Source: Spirochaetaceae bacterium (GTDB lineage: Bacteria > Spirochaetota > Spirochaetia > SZUA-6 > Fen-1364). Taken from it: a DNA stretch of 6,969 nt. The DNA lies in NCBI GenBank assembly GCA_003170115.1, contig PMZS01000094.1, positions 2,679 to 9,647 of the forward strand, read 5' to 3'. Both the position numbers and the translations under genes were made by a program. This document shows positions 1 to 5,804 of this stretch, in pieces. How positions within the stretch are numbered: position 1 is the first letter of the stretch; every line of letters begins with the position of its first letter. The notes under the pieces are model-generated. The model was not told where the DNA came from, made no database searches, and saw nothing but the letters and a program-made list of their open reading frames with translations.

Positions 1-1
1 G

Positions 2-94
2 TTCTGGTTCTACCTCGGGATGAGCGTCCTCCTGATCGCCCTCACGCTGTTTCTCGCGCGGCTTGTTCGGCGCGGCGCGGTGCCAGTATCTTGA
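2..94 (+). CDS. C-terminal end of a membrane protein (partial)
   Basis: An open frame enters from the left edge and ends at TGA 92-94, giving 30 residues. They form one strongly hydrophobic stretch (FWFYLGMSVLLIALTLFLA) followed by RLVRR and a short polar tail, as at the last membrane helix of an inner-membrane protein with its positive end in the cytoplasm. The stop overlaps a TTG and lies 5 bases before the ATG of the MFS gene, so the two are probably co-transcribed and translationally coupled. The family cannot be decided from this fragment; a transporter subunit is a guess from the neighbour only. Confidence 0.55.
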   Translation, partial: FWFYLGMSVLLIALTLFLARLVRRGAVPVS

Positions 95-99
95 GCCTG

Positions 100-1314
100 A
101 TGAAAGACAAAGAGATCACGACGTACGGGTACAAGTGGGTTGTCCTGGCGGGGTTCATGCTCGTCGCGGCAACGAACCAGGGCCTGTGGATCACCTTCGC
201 TCCGATCACCTCGGACGCGATGAAGTTCTACGCGGCCTCGGACATCATGATCGGCCTGCTGTCGATCGTCTTCATGGCGGTGTACATCGTCCTGGTTCTC
301 CCGGCGGCATGGCTCATCGACACGTGGGGGCTTCGCGGCGCCGTGTCCCTGGGCGCGGCGCTCACGGCCGTCTTCGGGGTGATGCGGGGGCTGTTCGCCG
401 ACAATTTCGCCCTGGTCTTTGTTGCCCAGGTGGGGATCGCCGTCGGTCAGCCCCTGATCCTCGGCTCCATCACGAAGCTCGCCGGCCGGTGGTTTCCCCG
501 GGATGAGCGCGCCACCGCGGCGGGGCTGGGCACGCTGGCCATCTATCTCGGGATCCTGGCCAGTCTCATCGTCACACCGCCGCTCCTGAACGCGCACGGG
601 ATGAAAACAATGCTCCTGTGGACGGGCATCGTGTCGGCGGCTGCCGCGGCGTTCTTCATTGCCACCGTGAGGGAGAAGCCCCCCACGCCGGCGGGCCCCG
701 CGGACCAGGAGGTCCGGTCTCTGATGTTCGACGGGCTGAAGAGCATGATGAAGCAGAAGGACTTCATTCTCCTTCTCATCATCTTTTTCGTCGGACTGGG
801 CATGTTCAACGGGGTCACCACATGGATTGAGGAGATCATTGCGCCGCGCGGCTTCTCCGGGGCGCAGGCGGGAACGGCGGGAGGGCTGATGTTGATCGGC
901 GGCATCGTGGGCGCCGTCGTCATTCCCCTGGTCTCGGATTCCATGCGGCGTCGCAAGCCGTTCGTTCTCCTGGCGCTCGCGGGACTCCTCCCCGGCCTCG
1001 CGGGTCTCGCATTCGCCCGTTCCTACGGTCTTCTGCTCGCCTCCGCGTTCGTGTTCGGCCTCTTCCTGCTGAGCGCGGGTCCCATCGGGTTCCAGTACGG
1101 GGCGGAGATCACCCTGCCCGCGCCGGAGGGGACCTCGAACAGCATGCTCGTGGTCATGGGGCAGGTGTCGGGAATCCTGTTCATATTCGCAATGGACGCA
1201 TTCAAGGCTCCGGACGGATCCATGACCGCATCCCTGGCCATCCTGTTCGCTCTCACGGTAGCGAGCTTCGTGCTGGGGTTATTCCTTCGGGAGTCGCCGA
1301 TCCATCGCGGATGA
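100..1314 (+). CDS. MFS transporter, FLVCR/SLC49-like
   Basis: Inner-membrane permease of the major facilitator superfamily, about 404 residues, close to the usual size for 12 helices. The first helix begins around YKWVVLAGFMLVA. A central cytoplasmic loop (REKPPTPAGPADQE, about residues 191-205) separates two six-helix halves. Segments that recall the FLVCR/SLC49 group are the FY..S....LS...M..YI....PAAWL run after helix 1, the AQ..IAVGQPLILG helix, RWFPRDERATAAGLG, and GFQYGAEITLPAPEGTSN in the second half; FLVCR proteins have a comparable AELTYPESEGTS stretch. Eukaryotic members carry heme or choline; the bacterial substrate is unknown. I prefer ATG at 100, five bases after the preceding stop; TTG at 91, overlapping that stop, would add three residues. 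Neither has a clear Shine-Dalgarno site, so coupling to the upstream gene is likely. The last 36 bases overlap the convergent gene. GC-rich, strongly GC-biased third positions. Confidence 0.85.
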   Translation: MKDKEITTYGYKWVVLAGFMLVAATNQGLWITFAPITSDAMKFYAASDIMIGLLSIVFMAVYIVLVLPAAWLIDTWGLRGAVSLGAALTAVFGVMRGLFADNFALVFVAQVGIAVGQPLILGSITKLAGRWFPRDERATAAGLGTLAIYLGILASLIVTPPLLNAHGMKTMLLWTGIVSAAAAAFFIATVREKPPTPAGPADQEVRSLMFDGLKSMMKQKDFILLLIIFFVGLGMFNGVTTWIEEIIAPRGFSGAQAGTAGGLMLIGGIVGAVVIPLVSDSMRRRKPFVLLALAGLLPGLAGLAFARSYGLLLASAFVFGLFLLSAGPIGFQYGAEITLPAPEGTSNSMLVVMGQVSGILFIFAMDAFKAPDGSMTASLAILFALTVASFVLGLFLRESPIHRG

Positions 1315-2067
1315 GAGCGGGACCTGCATGCAGAGGTTCATGGCGGGGATGACCTCGGCAAATGCGCCCATGATTCCCTGGACGAGGTCGTAGCCTGACG
1401 TCGCCCGAACCTCTGATTCGGGCATGGGGTAGAAGAGATCGAAACCGGCCCAGGCTCCGGGCTTCGCCTTGCGGGCCGTCTCCCGGATCTGCCGTGCGGA
1501 CCGGAAGGTCTTCAAGTCGAAGGTTGACGTCCCCGAGGCTCCGGTGACGGTGGCGCAGAAGCCTTCCCGCCGCACCAGCCGGAACATCTCGCGGTCCAGG
1601 TCGGAGCCGGCGGTGCATTGTTTCATGAGCCGATGCCAGTCCCAGTCGGGCTTGAGAAGAATCCCGGGAATTGAGGGCCGCCCCGAGATGAAGCCGCGCT
1701 CCACGGCCAGGCCGCATTGGAAGATCCTGTGCGTGCGATCGATCGTAATGTACAGCTTGGCACAGCCGAAGTTCGTGCCGCCGGACACGGGCTTTGCATC
1801 CCGGTTGGCCCGGGGCAGCCAGCAGATCCACTGCCAGAACACGCCGCGGCCCCACCGGTCGGTGACGAACCCCGTCCCGTACCCCTGCTCGAGGCCGTAC
1901 TTGAGGATGCGCGTGATCCGCTCATGCGGCTCGAGATTCCCCACACGGATACCCTTCTCGAAATCGATCCACTCGGGACGGAACGCGGCGCCGGTGGGAA
2001 GCTCGGCCGCGCCGCGCTCAGTACGGGCGAGGGGTAACCAGTCCTTCACCGTCGGTCGTTTCTTCAT
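1279..2067 (-). CDS. Hypothetical protein, 262 aa, unrecognised
   Basis: I do not recognise this family. The product is soluble-looking, with no signal peptide or membrane helix. It has an N-terminal polar region, an amphipathic stretch around PHERITRILKYGLEQGYGTG (47-66), an unusual tryptophan-rich patch WGRGVFWQWICWLPR (72-86), then alternating beta-like segments (CAKLYITID, RIFQCGLAVERG) and a basic helical region near 186-203. Scattered cysteines (82, 102, 118, 151, 171, 246) do not make a known metal motif. ATG 2067 (MKKRPTVKDW) is chosen because the 54 extra residues possible upstream look non-coding and contain a possible promoter; there is no good Shine-Dalgarno site. GC-rich codon use like that of the MFS gene supports real coding. 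Its 3' end overlaps the convergent MFS gene by 36 bases. No function is proposed. Confidence 0.65.
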   Translation of the reverse strand: MKKRPTVKDWLPLARTERGAAELPTGAAFRPEWIDFEKGIRVGNLEPHERITRILKYGLEQGYGTGFVTDRWGRGVFWQWICWLPRANRDAKPVSGGTNFGCAKLYITIDRTHRIFQCGLAVERGFISGRPSIPGILLKPDWDWHRLMKQCTAGSDLDREMFRLVRREGFCATVTGASGTSTFDLKTFRSARQIRETARKAKPGAWAGFDLFYPMPESEVRATSGYDLVQGIMGAFAEVIPAMNLCMQVPLSSAMDRRLPKE

Positions 2068-2098
2068 GGAGCCGAGTGTGCGCGTCCCCGGAGCACCA

Positions 2099-2128
2099 TG
2101 TATAGTGCTTGTATTTTCAAGGTGGTAA
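2099..2128 (-). promoter_or_regulatory. Weak candidate promoter for the 262-aa gene
   Basis: On the minus strand TTACCA (2123-2128) and TATACA (2099-2104) are separated by 18 bases, and transcription from there would start about 25 bases before ATG 2067. The -35 box is poor. This is pattern matching only, offered because it agrees with the chosen start. Confidence 0.25.
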
Positions 2129-2280
2129 CCGCGTGGAACGGGCCGTCTATCAGGCTCTGGTGCTGTCGATGCCCGGAATCCAATGGCGAGCCGCTCACCT
2201 TGAGCCAGCGATCCCCAAAATCCGAACATCGAGGCTGCCTCTTTTCAAATTCGCGCCCACAGTTGTCAGCGCCGTCGCTT

Positions 2281-2355
2281 CGTCTGAATCGTCATATTCT
2301 GCTGTTCGGGCCGCCGGGAACTGCTAAGACATTCGGAGCACGTAGGCTGCGGTGA
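2281..2355 (+). pseudogene. Relic of a AAA+/MoxR-type ATPase P-loop
   Basis: The gap 2068-2409 has no intact gene. In one plus-strand frame, bases 2281-2352 read RLNRHILLFGPPGTAKTF followed by GARRLR and a TGA at 2353. A hydrophobic strand, a Walker A motif GPPGTAKT (2308-2331) and an ARRL helix is the exact order seen in MoxR/RavA-type AAA+ ATPases. No Walker B, sensor or other domain follows in any frame, and the frame upstream (open from 2098) is unlike any ATPase. A different frame (2109-2327) looks moderately coding but is also short. The simplest reading is a short remnant of an ATPase gene left by a deletion or insertion; a chance match cannot be excluded. Confidence 0.35.
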
Positions 2356-2409
2356 CCGAGCCGACAGTTGAACCCTGGAAAGTCACCCCTTTGCAGGACC
2401 CGAACCTCG

Positions 2410-3600
2410 CTATAGCCTGAACACGAGTGAAAAGACCGTTACCCCTAGGACGATCCAAAGGAGATTGACTCGCAGGATTAGAGCAACCAGGGCAACGATC
2501 GCCACGGCGATACGGGGAAGGTCCCACGTCAAAGCCATGCCGAACTTGACTGAGGTGCTTGCAAGAAGACCCACGAACGAGCAGAGGACTCCGCTGATTC
2601 CCTTCCGGAACGTCGGAAGGGAGTTGAAACGATGAAAAAAAAGGGCAACCAAGACCACGAGAAGAAAGGAGGGAAGGAAAATGCTGGCCGTCGCGACGAG
2701 AGCACCGCTGAATCCATGTATCGCATATCCCACGAAGGTCGCAGTTATCACAATCGGCCCAGGCGTCACTTGACCAAGGGCGATCCCGTCCATGAAGGTC
2801 TTCGGTTCTATCCAATGCCTGATATTTACGACTTCGTGCAGCATGAGCGGGATCGAAGCGAATCCGCCGCCGAAAGCGAATAGGTCAATCCTGAGCATGA
2901 GGAGCGATAGGTCGAAAAGCTTTCTGTCCAGAAAGAGAAGGGTGAACAAACAAAGTGCTGCGGCACTCACAATAAGAATGACAGGCCGAAGCGGGAATCG
3001 TTCATGTTTGGACAACTCACCTTGAGGCTCGTTGCCTTCTCTGAACCGAAGGGCGATTCCAAGAATGAATGAAAAAAGAATCACAAGAATAGGACTGAGA
3101 CCCACCCAGAAGAGGACAGCCGCTATCGGGACGATCAGAAAGTCCTGCCACTTCTTCAAGTATGTCCTTCCGAAAGTATAAGCGGCGTGAGCAATCAAGG
3201 AGACGATGAGAGCGTCAAGAGTGCCAAAGGCTGAGACGACGGCTGGCAGGTAATGAAATCGCGTATAGAGAGTCGAAAAGACAAGCATAAGGAGGAACGC
3301 GGGAAGTCCGAATCCGATGAAGCTGGCGGCTGCACCGCCCACCCCGTTGGTTTGCAGCCCCACATAGGCGCTTGTTTGCATGGCGGTCGCACCGGGAATG
3401 GTCTGGCACAGAGCTACACCGTTGCGGAATGTCTCATTATCCAGCCATCGCTTCTTTTCTACCGCCATCACGCGAATGTGTGCCACCATTGCAGGCCCGC
3501 CAAACGCAGTTGCGCCTAGACTGAGGAAGGCAAGAAAGAGTTGAAGCGGTGTAGGTCGAGAGTCCTCCCTGCTGGGTACCCTCTCTTCATCTGCTGGCAA
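2410..3600 (-). CDS. chrA: ChrA-type (CHR family) chromate transporter
   Basis: Inner-membrane transporter of the chromate ion transporter family, 396 residues, the normal size of the long two-domain form. The two halves repeat the family signature: FGGPAMVAH (33-41) with QTIPGATAMQTSAYVG (66-81) in the first, and FGGGFASIPLM (243-253) with GQVTPGPIVITATFVGY (276-292) in the second. Both halves are rich in hydrophobic helices and are joined by a charged loop (about 186-205, RFREGNEPQGELSKHERF). Characterised members export chromate, probably driven by the proton-motive force; a role for other oxyanions here is possible. The TTG start at 3600 is supported by AGGAG eight bases upstream, and no in-frame ATG precedes the first signature. 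It is the last gene of the minus-strand operon, 45 bases after the thioredoxin-like gene. Control by a MerR protein, not by ChrB, is uncommon for this family. Confidence 0.9.
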   Translation of the reverse strand: MPADEERVPSREDSRPTPLQLFLAFLSLGATAFGGPAMVAHIRVMAVEKKRWLDNETFRNGVALCQTIPGATAMQTSAYVGLQTNGVGGAAASFIGFGLPAFLLMLVFSTLYTRFHYLPAVVSAFGTLDALIVSLIAHAAYTFGRTYLKKWQDFLIVPIAAVLFWVGLSPILVILFSFILGIALRFREGNEPQGELSKHERFPLRPVILIVSAAALCLFTLLFLDRKLFDLSLLMLRIDLFAFGGGFASIPLMLHEVVNIRHWIEPKTFMDGIALGQVTPGPIVITATFVGYAIHGFSGALVATASIFLPSFLLVVLVALFFHRFNSLPTFRKGISGVLCSFVGLLASTSVKFGMALTWDLPRIAVAIVALVALILRVNLLWIVLGVTVFSLVFRL

Positions 3601-3608
3601 AGTCCGGA

Positions 3609-3613
3609 CTCCT
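3609..3613 (-). promoter_or_regulatory. Ribosome binding site deciding the chrA TTG start
   Basis: On the minus strand AGGAG ends eight bases before TTG 3600. It partly overlaps a perfect 10-base palindrome AGTCCGGACT (3601-3610) that fills the spacer. The site is the main reason for accepting a TTG start. Confidence 0.6.
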
Positions 3614-3645
3614 GCAGGGTGGCAAGGCAGGGACGGAGTTTCTTT

Positions 3646-3891
3646 TCATTGCTGCTTTGATTCCTCTCTGATAAGCAGCTTCAATTGCTCGACAGTGGGA
3701 ATGTTCCCTTGCAGAACAAGCTTCCCGTCAATCACAAGAGCAGGCAGCCTGACGCCTCGCTTTTGGATCGCTTGAATATCAGTCACTTTCTCGATGTCCG
3801 CCGTAAGCGAAAGCTCTGCAAGCGCTTTCCTTAGGTTCTCCTCAGTGCTGATGTACTTCGGGCAGCCCATACTCAAGATTTCGATTTTCAT
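3646..3891 (-). CDS. Small thioredoxin-fold protein with CPKY in place of CxxC
   Basis: An 81-residue cytoplasmic protein of the small redox-active-disulfide / MTH895-TM0996-type thioredoxin group. It has the first strand MKIEIL, the active-site turn GCPKY (9-13), the helix EENLRKALAEL, a second strand with EKVTD, the cis-proline region RLPALVIDG (48-56, Pro50) and a final helix EQLKLLIREE. Full length for this group (about 75-85). Family members normally carry CxxC here. In this copy the second cysteine is tyrosine (codon TAC, one base from TGC), so it could act only as a monothiol, or as a thiol-based metal or adduct carrier, unless the base is a sequencing error. The start is supported by GAGGTG five bases before ATG 3891. 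It sits between the methyltransferase and chrA in the operon, suggesting a redox or metal-handling partner. Confidence 0.82.
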   Translation of the reverse strand: MKIEILSMGCPKYISTEENLRKALAELSLTADIEKVTDIQAIQKRGVRLPALVIDGKLVLQGNIPTVEQLKLLIREESKQQ

Positions 3892-3931
3892 TACAACACC
3901 TCTTCCTCAAAGTATGACTCACGCGTCCGGA

Positions 3932-3946
3932 GCGGCTGTTAGCCGC
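3932..3946. repeat. Perfect short hairpin between the methyltransferase and thioredoxin genes
   Basis: GCGGCT, a 3-base loop and AGCCGC form a perfect 6-bp GC-rich stem within the 84-base spacer 3892-3975. No T-run follows on the minus strand, so it does not look like an intrinsic terminator. It could stabilise or process the operon mRNA. Confidence 0.4.
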
Positions 3947-3975
3947 CCACTGCTCAGGGCCTCCAGCCGCACCTT

Positions 3976-5196
3976 TCAGAACATCGGAGTGGGCACGTCT
4001 CCCCAGCCAGTGCCCTGCGGCGTATCCCGAACTTGAAGAACTTGGTTCGTGTGAAGGTGGATGTCCACGAAAAAGTGCGGGGTACGCCTATCGTTGATTC
4101 CGAAGTCGGCGGAAGGAGTCGTCAGTGGCTTCTTACCGCTCACCTCGATGAAGATGATTCTTCTTTGCACCTCTGGGCTGTTAGGCGTCATTGGAGCAGT
4201 GTGACCCATGTGGCCGCCCTGCAGGTGACCGACGGGATTGAGGATGTAGTCAGAGATCATCGCAAACGTCTGATGGCGTTGAAAGAGCCTCCACTCGGGT
4301 CCCGTGTCGGCGATCATTCCTTGCATGATGTAGTTCACAGGCACAACATAAGCGAGGATACGGCTTTCGCTTGCCGCTTGCATCGAATGCAGCTTTTCTG
4401 CCACGTTCGGATCGTCCAGCGCGCCTTTGAGTAGCCCTTCCACCATGGGCATGTCATTGGGGAGGACGCCTATCACATCGATTCCGTCGATAGCCTTCAG
4501 CGGCAAGTGTGCGACGGTGTACGCCCGTAAACCGAATCCCACAACCGCGGCGCCAGCGATCAGCGCAACGACAAGGACGAGAACCTTCCACGGCACTAAT
4601 GGTCGCACGGGAGCGTGCCTGGCAGTCAGGCGCGGGAGGAACATGCCAGTTCGTTCAAGATACTCCCTATAGGTCTCGCCGTAACGCCTCAGCATCCGCT
4701 GCTCTTCGTCCTTCGCCAGGAGGTAGTAGAGAAACATCATCACCGCTAGGAACATCAGCGTCAGGAATCGAGGCCAGAGAATCGTGAGTCCGATTCCCGC
4801 CATTGCCAAACCCGTGTACTGGGGATGCCTCACGATTGCATATAGTCCGCGACTCGCCACTCCCCATCTGAAAATCTTGCCGAGGTAAACCTGTCCCGCG
4901 CAGATGAGAAAAATGAGTGTTCCTGCGATAAACAAGATCGAACCGAGCACTCGAAGACCTATGAGGAGGGGAGTGGGTGGAACAATCATGTGTGGCAGAA
5001 AGAACGCAGTCAGCCATCGCGTCCAAACCGACCCGTTCAATCCCAACAGAATGGGGTTGAAGGCAGAGTAGAAGAAAAAGGCGAACGGGCTGATCATGAT
5101 CACAATTTCAAGAGCGGCGATGAAGTAGACGAGCGCCAAGCCGCCTACAAGGTACCCGCGACCACCTTTTCTAGTGTCCTTCTTGTCCGGAGTCAT
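3976..5196 (-). CDS. ICMT/PEMT-type membrane methyltransferase with an extra C-terminal domain
   Basis: A 406-residue membrane protein. The N-terminal half has helices at about 16-40, 62-75, 80-102 and 134-160 and carries the isoprenylcysteine carboxyl methyltransferase / phospholipid methyltransferase signature: LYAIVRHPQYTGL (118-130) and EEQRMLRRYGETYREYLER (164-182) before FLPRL. In this family these elements bind S-adenosylmethionine. Bacterial members have no prenylated substrate, and their acceptor is usually unknown. A further helix (203-224) leads to about 180 residues that I do not recognise, probably outside the cytoplasmic membrane. This part includes a His/Met-rich stretch GHLQGGHMGHTAPM (323-336) that could bind metal, and FFVDIHLH near the end. 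Typical family proteins are about 150-220 residues, so this is a fusion. The start is certain: GGGAGGT lies five bases upstream and the ATG overlaps the MerR stop (ATGA, 5193-5196). The role in the operon is inferred to be metal or oxyanion stress; the substrate is unknown. Confidence 0.82.
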   Translation of the reverse strand: MTPDKKDTRKGGRGYLVGGLALVYFIAALEIVIMISPFAFFFYSAFNPILLGLNGSVWTRWLTAFFLPHMIVPPTPLLIGLRVLGSILFIAGTLIFLICAGQVYLGKIFRWGVASRGLYAIVRHPQYTGLAMAGIGLTILWPRFLTLMFLAVMMFLYYLLAKDEEQRMLRRYGETYREYLERTGMFLPRLTARHAPVRPLVPWKVLVLVVALIAGAAVVGFGLRAYTVAHLPLKAIDGIDVIGVLPNDMPMVEGLLKGALDDPNVAEKLHSMQAASESRILAYVVPVNYIMQGMIADTGPEWRLFQRHQTFAMISDYILNPVGHLQGGHMGHTAPMTPNSPEVQRRIIFIEVSGKKPLTTPSADFGINDRRTPHFFVDIHLHTNQVLQVRDTPQGTGWGDVPTPMF

Positions 5197-5654
5197 TTCT
5201 TACCTCCCAAGTAGTTGTGGTTTTTTTTCTTCGGCGTATCGGCGGCCAGCGACTCCAACAACCAAGCCCGACCGCCGTTTTTCGTCTTTGCCAAGCGCGT
5301 GTCCCAATCTTCGAGAATGGAGCACAGATCGTCGCGCAATGCAGTCAAGGTGGCTATTCGTTCGTCAAGGTCTTCAAGCTTCTTTGTGGCTAGAGCACGC
5401 ACTTGGCGGCAGGGGGCGCCGCCTTGGTCGCGCAGCTTGAGGAACCTGGCTAGTTCATCAAGTGCGAACCCGACCGAGAGGGCGTTCTGAACGAGTCTTA
5501 CGCGTGCGAGCGCTTCGGGAGAATACTCGCGGTATCCGTTGGGTGAGCGCCTGGGAGTGAGCAATTCCTTGCGCTCGTAGTGGCGTAGTGTATCCGTGCT
5601 CACACCAGCCAAGTGGGCAAGCGCACCTGAGCGCAGGCAGCCGTTGGTCGTCAT
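5193..5654 (-). CDS. MerR-family metal-type transcriptional regulator
   Basis: A 153-residue cytoplasmic DNA-binding activator/repressor and first gene of the operon. The N-terminal winged helix is canonical: ALAHLAGVSTDTLRHYERKELL (11-32), then RSPNGYREYSPEALARVR (36-53), with GFALDELARFL (62-72) next. A dimerisation coiled coil follows (about 83-117). Cys82, just before that helix, matches the position of a metal-binding cysteine in MerR/ZntR-type sensors. Cys111 lies in the helix, and the C-terminal cysteine-containing loop typical of Hg, Zn and Pb sensors is absent (DWDTRLAKTKNGGRAWLL instead). The inducer therefore cannot be assigned. No Shine-Dalgarno site precedes ATG 5654, and the -10 box lies only six bases upstream, so the mRNA may be leaderless. 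The 3' end contains a run of eight A on the coding strand and overlaps the methyltransferase start by four bases. Autoregulation through the dyad at 5667-5686 is likely. Confidence 0.9.
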   Translation of the reverse strand: MTTNGCLRSGALAHLAGVSTDTLRHYERKELLTPRRSPNGYREYSPEALARVRLVQNALSVGFALDELARFLKLRDQGGAPCRQVRALATKKLEDLDERIATLTALRDDLCSILEDWDTRLAKTKNGGRAWLLESLAADTPKKKNHNYLGGKK

Positions 5655-5660
5655 GGAGGT

Positions 5661-5692
5661 ATTCTAAACCCTGGAATTGGTTCCAAGGTCAA
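5661..5692 (-). promoter_or_regulatory. MerR-type promoter and operator
   Basis: On the minus strand TTGACC (-35, 5687-5692) and TAGAAT (-10, 5661-5666) are separated by 20 bases, longer than the optimal 17, as in MerR-controlled promoters (19-20). The spacer and edge contain the dyad ACCTTGGAA, four bases, TTCCAGGGT, with one mismatch between the arms. This is the expected binding site of the MerR protein encoded immediately downstream, which would untwist the promoter when metal-loaded. The ATG follows the -10 box by only six bases. Confidence 0.85.
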
Positions 5693-5736
5693 GCGATTTC
5701 TCTCTGGTTCGAGATGACTTTGCCGCGAGAAAACCT

Positions 5737-5765
5737 TTGACAGCGATCAGAAAGTGTATTAGTAT
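5737..5765 (+). promoter_or_regulatory. Promoter of the ArsR operon
   Basis: A perfect -35 TTGACA (5737-5742) is followed after 17 bases by TAGTAT (5760-5765), a four-of-six -10 box. Transcription would begin about 30 bases before ATG 5805. The A/T-rich stretch after the -10 (5766-5790) contains partial inverted elements (GCAT and ATGC) that could be an ArsR operator, but I see no convincing 12-2-12 repeat. It faces the MerR promoter, with about 45 bases between the -35 boxes. Confidence 0.6.
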
Positions 5766-5791
5766 ATCAGCATCTACTTATATGCATTGAG

Positions 5792-5799
5792 AAGGAGGT
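5792..5799 (+). promoter_or_regulatory. Strong ribosome binding site of the ArsR gene
   Basis: AAGGAGGT lies five bases before ATG 5805. It rules out the TTG at 5787, which would add six residues and lies upstream of the site. Confidence 0.85.
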
Positions 5800-5804
5800 A
5801 TCAT

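Noticed and set aside
10..597. Long minus-strand open frame opposite the MFS gene
   Set aside because: It is highly charged and low in hydrophobic residues, a typical shadow of a GC-rich coding strand. The MFS frame has clear helices.
1469..2128. 219-codon plus-strand frame opposite the 262-aa gene
   Set aside because: Its Ser/Arg/Pro-rich composition has no structure, and the minus-strand frame has better codon bias and plausible secondary structure. Since neither has a known family, some doubt remains.
2165..2240. Possible tRNA remnant in the gap
   Set aside because: No T-arm, anticodon arm or acceptor pairing could be assembled on either strand.
3932..3946. Possible integron attC core (GTTAGCC)
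   Set aside because: The bases do not fit GTTRRRY, there is no matching RYYYAAC partner at the other end, and the symmetry is explained by a simple 6-bp hairpin.
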